From positions 1,377,125 through 1,441,124 of the forward strand of contig MU004190.1 of the NCBI GenBank assembly GCA_010093605.1: 64,000 nucleotides of DNA, read 5' to 3'. Shown piece by piece: positions 11,487-21,294 of the stretch. Source of the DNA: Lophium mytilinum (Eukaryota > Ascomycota > Dothideomycetes > Mytilinidiales > Mytilinidiaceae). The notes under the pieces were generated by a model. The model had not been told where the DNA came from, ran no database searches, and was given only the letters and a program-made list of their open reading frames with translations. A program made the position numbers and the translations under genes. Position 1 is the first letter of the stretch; every line of letters starts with the position of its first letter.

Positions 11487-12456
11487 TATGAAAGTGCGAT
11501 TACCGAGCTATTTGTTGAGGCCTTCCAAATCAACTCAACGCTTGCTGAGCACGTCGTCGGCAGCCAGAATCACGTTAGTGGAACATATGACATATACTCG
11601 CAACTCTGCTTCCCAAACGGCACGATCAACGCTACAACGATTCAATTCCTCATCCACGGTGCCGGCTTCGATCGAAGTTACTGGAACGTAGCGCCAGGTT
11701 ACTCCTATGTCGACTATGCCGCCGAGAAAGGATACACAACTTCCTTATACGACCGTCTCGGTGTTGGTCTCTCTGATCATCCAGATCCGATACAGACCGT
11801 GCAAGTCGTGGGGATCCGCGCACCAGCTCATCCAGCTTCTGCGCACCGGTGGCTTTTCAGATTGCACCTTCGAGCACGTTGTGGGCGTTGACCATTCCCT
11901 CGGCAGTTATCAAACCAACGGTGTAACTACCCTACACCCAGATGATTTCGATGCAGCGGTCTTGACAGGCTTCTCACCCGACATGAGTGGTGTGCTCGTG
12001 GCCTTCGCAGGATCTGATCTGGCTATCGCCTCGCAGAAACTACCTCTTCGCCTTTCAGGTTTACCGAATGGTTACCTCACCACCAGTTCCATCGAAGGGA
12101 CCCAGCAACTTTTCTTTCGCGCACCGGGATTCGATCCAACACTGCTCAATATTGTCGAAGCGACTAAGCAGACTATTACCCTGGGCGAGTTCTTCACATC
12201 AGCTCCCAAGGTCGCTGCGAAGTTTACTGGGCCTATAGATGTGGTTAATGGGGAGAACGACTTGCCGAATTGTCACGGTAACTGTTTGGTGCCGTACAAC
12301 AAAGCTGCTGCTGTCAAAGACATGTTTTACCCGGCTGCGAGCAATGGGTCTAGTTGGTTTCTTGCGGCCGGAGCTGGACATGGACTGAACTTGCACTATG
12401 CGGCACCCGCGGCGTATGAGCATATTCACAACTTTATCAAGGCGAACGGATTTTGA
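11487..12456 (+). pseudogene. Alpha/beta-hydrolase, frameshifted and without a visible signal peptide
   Basis: Relic of a secreted-type alpha/beta-hydrolase. The 5' part reads TLAEHVVGSQNHVSGTYDIY, then the oxyanion-type IQFLIHGAGFDRSYWNVAPG and LYDRLGVGLSDHPDPIQ in one frame. Near 11800-11815 the homology jumps to another frame (SAHQLIQLLRTGGFSDCTF onward) and runs to a natural-looking C-terminus. The gap is far too small for an intron, so a short deletion or sequencing error is likely. The nucleophile elbow reads VDHSLGS, with Asp where G-x-S-x-G has its first Gly. The late motif AGHGLNLHY would supply the catalytic His. In the 5' frame a stop precedes the homology without a start or leader, so the first exon is missing or unrecognised. 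Confidence 0.65.
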
Positions 12457-13679
12457 AGTGCAAAAGATGGTCTAGAGGAGTAGCAAAGTAGCCTATGGTT
12501 TGAGGAATGAGGGATATTATACTGGTGAGCGAACGTGAAGGAAGGGCATGGTGTTGCATAATGAGATATTACACTTCTTGCTTGGCTCTTTTTTTCCCGA
12601 GCCCTTTTTACTAGAGCGAGGCGTGTTCTTTTGAGACTTTTTCAGTACTTTCGTTGATGCCTTTGCTTGGTAATAGATAGACCTTCTGTGGATATACATA
12701 CAACCGCGGTTGTTTCGCTGAATCGCATATGAAGTCGCTTTGAGGAGCAGTATCGTTCTAGTTCTAATACTTTTGCTCTTGCGGAATTCTTGAGGTTAGC
12801 GAATAGCAGTTTGGTGGGATCTATGGGTATCGGCTCCTCTGTAAGCTGCCACCGGCCGACTCTGTAGTGTATGTCAATTATTAGATGACTCCCCTTGAAA
12901 TGAATTGGAATATGATACCGTCTTGGACTGAGAAGAATCGCAAAGAAAGTGTTGGGACGAAAAAGGCAGACAGAGTGGAAAGGCTTTCTCAGATAATCGG
13001 GAGATATACTAGTCATTTAGGACTTACTACGGAGCAATGCCATATTCTTCCTTTTCGGCCCTCACGGTCGAATAAAACCGGCGCGCTCGAGACGAGGAAG
13101 CTGCTTGGCTATCAGGAGAGCTAATTTGAAAATGACCGAACCTGCTTCTCTTCCTCACTCCTGCAGCGACTGCAGGGTTGTCGTACGAGATGAGGTAGGC
13201 TGAGAGAAAGTCCACGTTCCAACGGCCTAGTACCTTAGCCTAACCTTGTGGTGCATACGACGGCCAATCTCAACGACTCAATTACAATAAATAGTTTGCA
13301 GGATCCGAAAGCGAGGACGCCTTGTCCTACGGCTCAACTGTTGGACTGACTCGCTTCCGCCTACGCCCTAATCACCCATCGCTTACTACGTACCTTCGTA
13401 ATGCGCTCCATACGCTGGACCAGTCACAACCGATACTCGAAAGTCCAAGCCTCGCCTCACAGGATTCGCGGCACTATAGGGCACGTTTCGCAAACGAGTA
13501 AGCGCTAACATAAGGTTGCCTTTTATCCAAAAAGGCAAAAATTAGTGCTGATATGGCTTTCTTGGTATCGAGCGACCTTGCGTTTGCTCCCATAAATCTA
13601 GGGATGACTTCCCTCGTTCGGTGGCTTTTAGATCTTGTGCGCCCATTCCTCTCTGTCATTTCTCGAAGCTATACTCTTG
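12457..13679. other. Intergenic region, possible orphan minus-strand exons
   Basis: No family is recognisable. Two open minus-strand stretches (13215-13027 and about 12861-12645) could be joined through an intron with a GTAGTA donor and a CTACAG acceptor, but nothing else supports this. A plus-strand P450 starts at the right end; I see no clear TATA box. Confidence 0.3.
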
Positions 13680-15565
13680 ATGGAGGTTCTTTCCAGCCTT
13701 GCTGAGCGAGGCGGGCCATTGCTATACACCTCCGTCGCCGTCGTAGCACTCACTTGGTTCCTAAGCACTGTCTTTAAAAGCTCTACGAATGCTCCATGGA
13801 TCGGTCTCGAATACGGCGATGCGGAAAACCGACGCGCTCAATTTGCGAAAGATGCATCCGGCCTCGTGCGCGATGGATATACCAAGGTATGTACAAGCCC
13901 CAGAAATCGCGCTATACGTGATAGCTCTGCTAACATGTTTTTCTACCCACACAGTTCAAGAACGCAGCCTTCAAACTCTCAACCCAAAGCGCCGACGTCG
14001 TCGTCGTGAGCGGCGCCGCCCTCGAGGAAATGAAAACGGAGACGGACAAGGAGCATTCCAGTTCTGCGAAGGCACTGGAAATTGTGAGTGGACGATATGC
14101 GCAAGGATGCTAGAGGGGTAGACTGAGTCAGCGCTAACGAGACTTAGTTGTTTTCGGCGAAATACACGGGCTTTCCTAGTAGCGGGGATGATTTGAAGAC
14201 GGTGAACTTGATAAGGACGAATTTGACGCCGGGGCTTGGTAGGTTGGAGATTGAAACTCGATCAGTATGGGAAAAGACTGCAATATGGCTAACGATCAAC
14301 TCTTCTAGCGAGGTTTGTACCTGTTCTATTCGACACGGTAGATGAGGCATTGGTTGCGGATTTCCCTTCCTGTAAAGGTAGGTAAAGCTTCTAGAGTTAA
14401 TGTGTATCGTCTCATATTCTTCCAGAATGGACTCCCGTAAACGTAAACCAGAAACTCCTCCGTGTCATCGCCAAAGTCTCAAATCGAATCTTCGTCGGCC
14501 CCGAGCTCTGCTTGAATGAGGACTGGATTGCAATCTCGATCGACTTCACCTTGAAAGTCTTCGCTGGGGCGAACGCGCTCGGCAAATGGCGACCCTGGCT
14601 GCGTCCTTTTATGCGATATTTTATCAAGGAGATCGATGACACCAACAACCTCAAGCAACGCGCCGAAGACTTTATGGTTCCGATCATCAAAGCACGGCGA
14701 GCTGCGATGGAGAAGGGAGAGTTTGATGAGAATAAGCCGGACGATTTCCTGCAGTGGTGTTTAGATCAGGAGGGGAAGACGATGAATAGGAAAGTAGAGC
14801 GACAGGTATTCGATATTCCTTACTCAAGTGGTATATCATAACAGCACTAACGGTGTGTCTCAGGCGGAAATCCAACTCGCACTGAGCCTAGGCGGAATCC
14901 ACACCTCGAGCATGATGCTCACGCACTCGATGTACGACCTTGCCGCTCGGCCAGAGCTAGTCGCGCTGCTGCGTGAAGAGCTCCAAGGTCTGCTAGACGC
15001 CAACAACGGGAAGTGGAATAAGACCATGCTGAACGATGCATGGAAGCTAGACAGCTTCATGCGCGAAGTGATGCGCCTCAACCCATCTAGTTTCCGTGAG
15101 TCATTTCCCTCAGTACCTGTGTGGTGTGGATACTGACGTTCTGCAGTGGGCGTCCAACGTCTAGCCCTCCATCCCTTCAACCTCTCCGACGGTACCCACA
15201 TCCCAGCTGGCACCATTTTGCAAGCAAACCTCCACGGCGTCTATCGCGATGCCGCCATCTACCCAGACCCCGACGCCTTCGATCCACTGCGCTCATATAA
15301 GCAGCGGAAAGCGGCGTCCGCAAACGAGCAAGCCAAGTACTTGTTTACGACGTCTAATAAGGAATCGCTTGGGTGGGGGTATGGAAAGCATGCGTGTCCT
15401 GGGCGGTGGTTTGCAGAGAATGAGATTAAGCTTATTCTGGCAACGTTGGTGCTGAAATACGATATGAAGCTTGTGGATGAGCAGGCGGGGAGACCGGCAA
15501 ATTGGCAGTTTGGAGCGCAGATTATGCCGGATCCGACAAAGGAGATTTTGCTGAAGGAGGTGTGA
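13680..15565 (+). CDS. Cytochrome P450 monooxygenase, LovA/ent-kaurene-oxidase-like
   Basis: Membrane-anchored heme monooxygenase of 508 residues from seven exons (13680-13886, 13955-14083, 14148-14238, 14309-14377, 14426-14805, 14864-15095, 15147-15565), all in phase. The N-terminal anchor is PLLYTSVAVVALTWFLSTVF. Helix I reads LGGIHTSSMM (AGxxT-like), the ExxR motif is REVMRLNP and the heme loop is GWGYGKHACPGRWFAENEIK. The GYGKHACPGR-FA-NEIK pattern is typical of the fungal clade holding ent-kaurene oxidase (P450-4), LovA and meroterpenoid hydroxylases. The usual Phe of F-x-x-G-x-x-x-C-x-G is Trp here, and its equivalent later in the motif (RWF for RFF) is also Trp. The substrate is unknown; no terpene or polyketide synthase is in the window. 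The first ATG of the anchor was taken as the start. Confidence 0.9.
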
Positions 15566-15977
15566 CGGGGAATTTAGGGAGGTGTCGAGTATGCGAATGC
15601 CTCGTTATATGATGGAACCAGGGGACTCGTCTGATGAAGGGACTACCTCCTCTGTAGGCTCTTCGTAGTCTGAGCTATCAGATGACTCGGGGATAGGCTC
15701 GGGAGGCGGGGTGTATCTTGCTTTGAGGCATTTAGATAGATATATTCAGAACTAGAAGGGAAGGACTAACCTGTTCTTGAGTTGGACTCTTTTATATTTG
15801 GCTCGAAGAGTTCCTTGAAAGCTTTCTGGGATCGAGTAAAGCGTCGTCTCATTCGTCTATTTCTTTGGATGTCAATCTTGGCACCGGCTAGAGGACGGCG
15901 AAGATCAATCAAGGGCCTCGAAGGGTTTTGTCTAGCCCCAAACTCTATTCCTATTCTTATATTAGCCTTGTTCAATG

Positions 15978-18086
15978 CTAGATAATATAGGTTACGGTAC
16001 CTTTAATATAGTTATTTAAGTTGAATTGAAATGGCCCTTGGCCAAAATTTGTTTTCACACTGGCGCCAGGGCCAAGGAATACGGTAGGTCTCCAGTCCTC
16101 CGCGGAAAATGGACGGTATTTCGTGTGACTTGAGGCTGCCGTTATCTGTCCAAAGTGGTTTTGCTGTCTGGCCTGTGGTGTCTGCCGACTGAAGATACAT
16201 TGGCCTCGGATTGGGTCGAGAAGACACCCAATCAAGTCTCCAGGAACCCAAGATCCAAGAGAATCCACGAACTCGAGATGGCCCCAGTTATTAATGATGG
16301 GCTTCACTTTCCCATCATCTTGATGAACGCCTTCCAGGACCTCAAACATTGCCCGAGTGAGGCATTTCGGATCCCGAAGGTCCATGCAATATCCGACAGC
16401 AACTTTAATGTCCTCCAATGCTCGGTCGTGGTTGTGGCATGCGCACTTCTCTAAAGCACCCAGTAGCACCTCAAAGTGTGACATACTATCGTTAGAGAAG
16501 AGGGGCAAGGGATTGTATGTTTGTACCACTGCCCAAGACATAAGTGGGGACACATCCTCCTCACATCGCCCTCCTTCTTCGAGATGTACTGGGTACATAT
16601 TCATAGCCTCGATTCCTTTGCTTACTATATTGATGGTTCCATGAAGTCCGGTCCATGTTATTCCCTTAGGCTCAAGCAAACGGATGCGCTGATATAAAGA
16701 TGGGTCATCATGGTCGGACTCGTGATCAACGTCCATAGACTCATCCGCTCGTTGCGTTGACTCCGTGGTTGAGCTGCCGGAAGTAGCAGAGCTGGACCGA
16801 GCAGCAGACTCGCACGACTCTTGTGCAAACTGCGTGCTGGTGTACTGGGCTCGTCTGCGGGCATCATCGTCATGGTCATCCGCGTTCTCGACGCGACGGA
16901 AATGAACACCGCAATGAGGACTATACAATGAGATTTATATTTAAGACCCGGGAAGGGTGTACTGACCAATCGATTGCTTGATCAGCTTGACCAGTTACCG
17001 ATTCGTAGCAGGCAGGGCATGCGATGTTGGCATTGAGGTCATAAAAGCACATGCTCATCGACACTCGCTGCCCGGGTCTGAAGCATGTATCCCACGCCCT
17101 CCTGAGGTCGATTTCCCGATGAGTGATAGTATCTTCGAGAGCAAACTCGGATTTTTCGATCTTACGGGCTCCACGATCTTGAAATCTTACTTTCAGCACC
17201 GCTAGAAAGGCTTCGGAGGACGTGATGAATTCAAGGTGGAACGGAGCGAGCCGGCCACAAGCATCCAGAAAATAGACCGGCTGTTGCCGGTCGACTTGTG
17301 GTGGGATAGATGTCTGCATTTTGAGTACTAGCTCGTAAATCTGGAGGTTGGTTTTCAGGACTTCAGTCATTAGATCTTGAAGCTCGTTAGTTTGCTCTCG
17401 TGACGCCGCTCCGGTCGCTATTCTTGTGATCGATAGGAGAAGGTCCGTATGTGTCGAGAGTAGCATGTTAGTAACATCGGGTGCCCCATCTGGTTCCTTC
17501 GAGCCTAGAACGCGGTCGTTGTGGTTCGTATTGGTACCAGGCCGACATCCATTCAAGTTTGAAGCCGCCCTGTGCGCCAAGTAACATTAGCGATTGCTTG
17601 AGACTTTGCCACTATAGTAAGTAACAATGAAATTATACGAGACATAACTCACAGCTGAATTGTCATCAGAAGCATATTGATAGAAGATGTATGGCCTGCC
17701 AGCTTCGCTCTGAACGCCGCTATCTCCTCTTTCTTATACAATGCCCATTCCATTTTTCTCAGCGACGCTCGCCATTTTGAGCGTCTAACGGTAGACGTAC
17801 TCTCCCCCAAGGCAGGCTCAAATTTGCGTATCTTTCGTAGAAAATTGGTGATCGTGTTCTGACATAGTGAGGCTGCCTGCTCAACAGCTACGCGCTGCCG
17901 CCTAAGACTCTCGGCCAAGTCAAGCCGCTTTACCTCCACCAAGGCTCGCTTCAGGCTCCGCAGCTCCCCGATAAGGTCGCGATATTCAGTCGAAGAGCCT
18001 CCGGAATCTTTGAGGGAGCGGATCAGCTCACGAGTAAGGTTGAGAGCGCTGATGAAGTCGCCGACTGAGAATCCGAACGTCGCCAT
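15978..18086 (-). CDS. Fungal ubiquitin-like-domain protein with zinc-ribbon and SPRY-like tail
   Basis: 659 residues from three in-phase exons (18086-17653, 17569-16967, 16920-15978). Residues ~1-110 are the fungal N-terminal helical domain (FSVGDFISALNLTRELIRSL) also found in front of NACHT and ankyrin proteins. Residues ~240-320 look like the fungal ULD (PVYFLDACGRLAPFHLEF ... FRPGQRVSMSMCF). Next comes a CPAC-x15-CPHC zinc-ribbon whose halves lie on different exons and come together only after splicing. An acidic/Ser linker follows, and the C-terminal ~90 residues (PGDLIGCLLDP ... GPGASVKTNFGQGPFQF) resemble the end of a SPRY/B30.2 domain. It is probably a nuclear or cytoplasmic scaffold. 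ULD and ribbon assignment is firm; SPRY is tentative and only its second half fits. Confidence 0.7.
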
Positions 18087-18465
18087 TGTTGAAATTGCAA
18101 GCTATTGAGTGGGAAGGCTGGGGATTGAGTATCTTGAGTCAAAGTCGCTGCCTGCACTGCCACATTCCTGACGGTCTTGGTATTCACAAGATTGGTGAAG
18201 ACAAGCGAAGCGGGGTCAGGCTGAAAATTCCAAGGCTGGCTCGTGAAGTTGACAAGAGGAGGGAATAGGACATATGAAACATCTCTGATCATATTATGTA
18301 GCATACCTATTCGAAGGTGCCATCACTTAGACCAGCGTCGGACTCGGTGGAGCTGTTCCCTCGAATGGTCGGAGTAAATGGTCACGTGATCCATAACAAC
18401 GTTCCACCATCTTGTGTAGTTCCTAGGCTCTTGCAACTAGGAAGGAAGTTTCAGAGTATCTCGCT

Positions 18466-19436
18466 TCAACCAAGGGTAGAAATCTGTGGGAAAGCCTTGT
18501 CAATGTCCCCTCCGAAATGCGCCGCATTCCTATCGCCTCCAATCGATTCCGCCAGTTCCGCCATCTCATCAACTTTTGCCTGTCCTTCCCCTAATATGAC
18601 AGCACATTTGGCAATGTGTTGGAGTGCGATGAGAAATATGTTCCTCTCGTTCTCGTCACGCGGCGAAGGTAGCTTCCCCACAAGACCAGGAGGAAATACT
18701 CGCCCGACACCTTGGGCCAGCAAGATTTCGTAGCAAGCTTGGACACGCGGATCACCGTAAAGGGTTTCGCACGGCCCTCTCGTCTGGACCTTTTCCCAGT
18801 AGATATCTGCAATTTCGTCCGAGTCGTGGGGCTTTCCAATTGCTAGGCATCCGGCGTAGACGCCCTTTGGCTTCAGCGCCGTGTTGAGCATCACAGCGTA
18901 CTGCTTCACGGCGACCACACCAAGAGACCCATTCGAATGACTGGGGCATGAGGAGTAGGCGCTTGCGCCGAGCGTAAACAGCAATGCACCATCTCCCTTC
19001 TTGATCATTCCGTCGAGAACGGCCCGGACAGAAGTGACGGCACCGAGGATTTGCATATTTAGCTGTACTTGTGCTTGCTCGACCTCCATGGAGAGAACGT
19101 CCACAAGGCTGGCCATATCCAGTAACGGGCTGTATTCGAGGACGTCGATAGGACCTAGCTGCGTAACAACCTTTGCAATTGCTGCTTTCAGGCCATCACG
19201 ATCGAAAACATCGGCAGGTACACCAACGCTCTTGATCTTAAGGCCACTGAGCTCCTTTACGTAGGAATCAAGCTTTTCCTGAGACCGGGAGATGAGGCCG
19301 ATCTGGTAGTCCTCGCGTCCGAATCGTCGTGCGAGCGACATGCTTCAGTTATGTTAGTGGGCCGAAACCACTGGGAGAGACTCAGGAGTCCTAACCCTAT
19401 GCCTGGCCCGGCGCCGACTACGAGCATTGTCTTCAT
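18466..19436 (-). CDS. SDR-family Rossmann protein lacking the usual catalytic Tyr-Lys
   Basis: Short-chain dehydrogenase/reductase-type protein of 305 residues from two exons (41 nt ending at about 19396, then 19342-18466). The split falls inside the dinucleotide loop: MKTMLVVGAGPGIG in exon 1, then MSLARRFGRED. The Gly-rich loop and the Asp of PADVFDRDGL support NAD(P) binding. At the place of the canonical Y-x-x-x-K there is SYSSCPSHSNGSL-like sequence followed by VAVKQYAVML, as in the subgroup of SDRs whose active site lacks the Tyr/Lys pair, so activity is uncertain. The start ATG at 19436 is chosen because it restores the GxGxxG motif. Downstream is a 380-bp gap to the ULD gene. Confidence 0.8.
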
Positions 19437-19576
19437 GTTGCGGAGTATGATCTTGATGGGTTGTTTGAGAGTGACTAAAGTAAAGCAAAGGAAAGTAGAT
19501 TGACTAAAGAAGGAAACGAAAACAAAATCAGAATAGATTGATACTATTGAATCTCTTAAACCTCTTCTACTAGCTC

Positions 19577-19933
19577 CTATTGTGCGCCGGATGCTGTCTC
19601 GACCCGTGCGGAAATGCGACTCTCCTGTTCCGCTGTTGCTGGGCCGGCATTGTTCGAAGGCCGATTGATGAGTATTTCATCTTCATTGCATTGATTAGAT
19701 ACTGTACCATGTCGCTCTCCATAGTTACAGGTGAGGATGATGCTGTCGGCATAGTAGAATGGATTGTAGGTATCTTGTGCGGAGGCCAGCAACGACCCTA
19801 GCCCTGTCAAACTTGAGCTATTGTGATTAGTCATCAGTATCGCTCAAGCTATATCCTTCAGGCTGAACACTTCTGTAAGGAATCAAACTCATTTTAAAAG
19901 GTACTGAGCTTCGAGGCTGTTTGCATTGCTCAT
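19577..19933 (-). CDS. Possible small orphan protein
   Basis: Two exons (19933-19905 and 19817-19577) would encode 89 residues starting MSNANSLEAQ. The intron would use a GTACCT donor and a CACAATAG acceptor with a good TGACTAATC branch site just upstream. The product has three Cys, no signal peptide and no family I know (ILTCNYGERHGTVSNQCNED). It is supported only by splice signals and an open frame; it may be chance. Confidence 0.25.
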
Positions 19934-20309
19934 CGGGATATACCAGAGAATAGTTGAAGGGACTATATCAATGGACATATTGTAACCACGCAACTCACTG
20001 GACAAGATTCGGAATCAAATGGAGAATATATAATGTTACTGCGGCCTGCTTGGCTGGAACCCGATCCGCGTACATTCTGTAGACGGCACCTGAGTGTTAT
20101 TTAATCTTCAAAAGCTTCCACATCACTATATCCGTACAATGGTATCTTCGCCTGAAGATCTTCTATTTGTGCCCCCTCCTTAGCGCGCCTGAGGTCATGA
20201 CGCAATGACAAATTCCGAGCTTCCAGCTCCGCCACCAACGAAACCACCGAAACCGCAACATTGATTCCACATCACAACTTCCTCCCATAATACTTAATAC
20301 CCCATCCTA
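19934..20309. other. Upstream region of msrB
   Basis: About 375 bp between the possible orphan gene (-) and msrB (+). The last 80 bases before the msrB start are rich in C and A, like a fungal 5' leader. No TATA box is seen. Confidence 0.35.
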
Positions 20310-21011
20310 ATGCGCTTCCCATCCATCCCAACCCTCATCAGAGCCTTCAACACATTCTCCAACACCACATTCCACTCCACACCCGCCTCAAACCTCCGCG
20401 GCCTGAACTCAAACCCCCGCATCACCTTCATAAAGTCGTCTATGCCCACTATCCCCTTCATCGGATCCCTCTTCAGCTCCTCCAGCAGACCAAAGATGTC
20501 GGACTCGTATCCCGTGCAGAAGACCGAGGGAGAGTGGCAGGCGCAGTTGAATAAAGGTACCTATACCCAACCCCATCACCAAACCCAGCCAGTATACATA
20601 CTAACGCAAGCCAAAGAACAATTCCGCATCCTCCGCGAAAAAGGCACCGAGTTCGCCGGCACCGGCAAATACGACAAGCACTACCCCTCCACCGGCGTCT
20701 ACACCTGCGTCGGCTGCGAAGCGCCCCTCTACAAAGCGACCCACAAGTTCGACTCCGGCTGCGGGTGGCCCGCCTTCTTTGACGCGATCCCGGGCGCGAT
20801 TCAGGAGAAGCCGGATGGTCATGGGTGGTCGGCGAGGACGGAGATTCTGTGCGCGAACTGTGGAGGGCATCTGGGGCATATCTTTAAAGGGGAGAAGTTT
20901 GGGAATCCGAAGGATGAGAGGCATTGCGTGAATAGTGTTAGCATCAATTTTGCGAAGGAGGGGGACAAGGCGGAGGGGCAGGAGGAGGCGGTGGATAAGC
21001 CGAAGGTGTAG
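20310..21011 (+). CDS. msrB: Peptide-methionine (R)-S-oxide reductase, MsrB type
   Basis: Reduces the R epimer of methionine sulfoxide in proteins. There are 213 residues after removal of a 60-nt intron (20557-20616) that is in frame and could be misread as coding. The MsrB domain runs from EFRILREKGTEF-like sequence (after the join, LNKEQFRILREKGTEF) to the C-terminus. Zinc ligands are CVGC and CANC; the catalytic Cys is in RHCVNSVSINF, and GCGWPAFF and GGHLGHIF are signature blocks. The first 60 residues are Ser/Thr/Arg-rich without acids, which suggests mitochondrial import. In-frame Met codons at 20442 and 20496 could give a cytosolic form. The acidic C-terminal tail (GDKAEGQEEAVDKPKV) is beyond the fold. 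The family call is secure. Confidence 0.93.
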   Translation: MRFPSIPTLIRAFNTFSNTTFHSTPASNLRGLNSNPRITFIKSSMPTIPFIGSLFSSSSRPKMSDSYPVQKTEGEWQAQLNKGTYTQPHHQTQPVYILTQAKEQFRILREKGTEFAGTGKYDKHYPSTGVYTCVGCEAPLYKATHKFDSGCGWPAFFDAIPGAIQEKPDGHGWSARTEILCANCGGHLGHIFKGEKFGNPKDERHCVNSVSINFAKEGDKAEGQEEAVDKPKV

Positions 21012-21294
21012 GGGAATGGTGGAGGGGTGTAGGATATTGGGTGGAGGGTCGGGAGTTCGAGGTAGCGGATGGACTGGGAGTTCTTCTTTACAATGAGATG
21101 GATATGCCATGATGATGGTACAGGTTGTATAAACCTATGTTATGAATACTCGTTTCCGTATCTAAAGCGCTGATGTCCTTTGTATGTGCTCATGAAGGCC
21201 TGCCTCTAGATCCATACCGTGATAACTCCTCATAAGTCATGAGTCATACTCATCATGACCTTTCTCATTCATAGCACGTCAAAATCATTCCAAC

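Noticed and set aside
12645-13215. Two minus-strand open stretches that could be spliced into a ~130-residue protein
   Set aside because: The better GTAAGT donor produces a stop and only the weaker GTAGTA works; no family signal.
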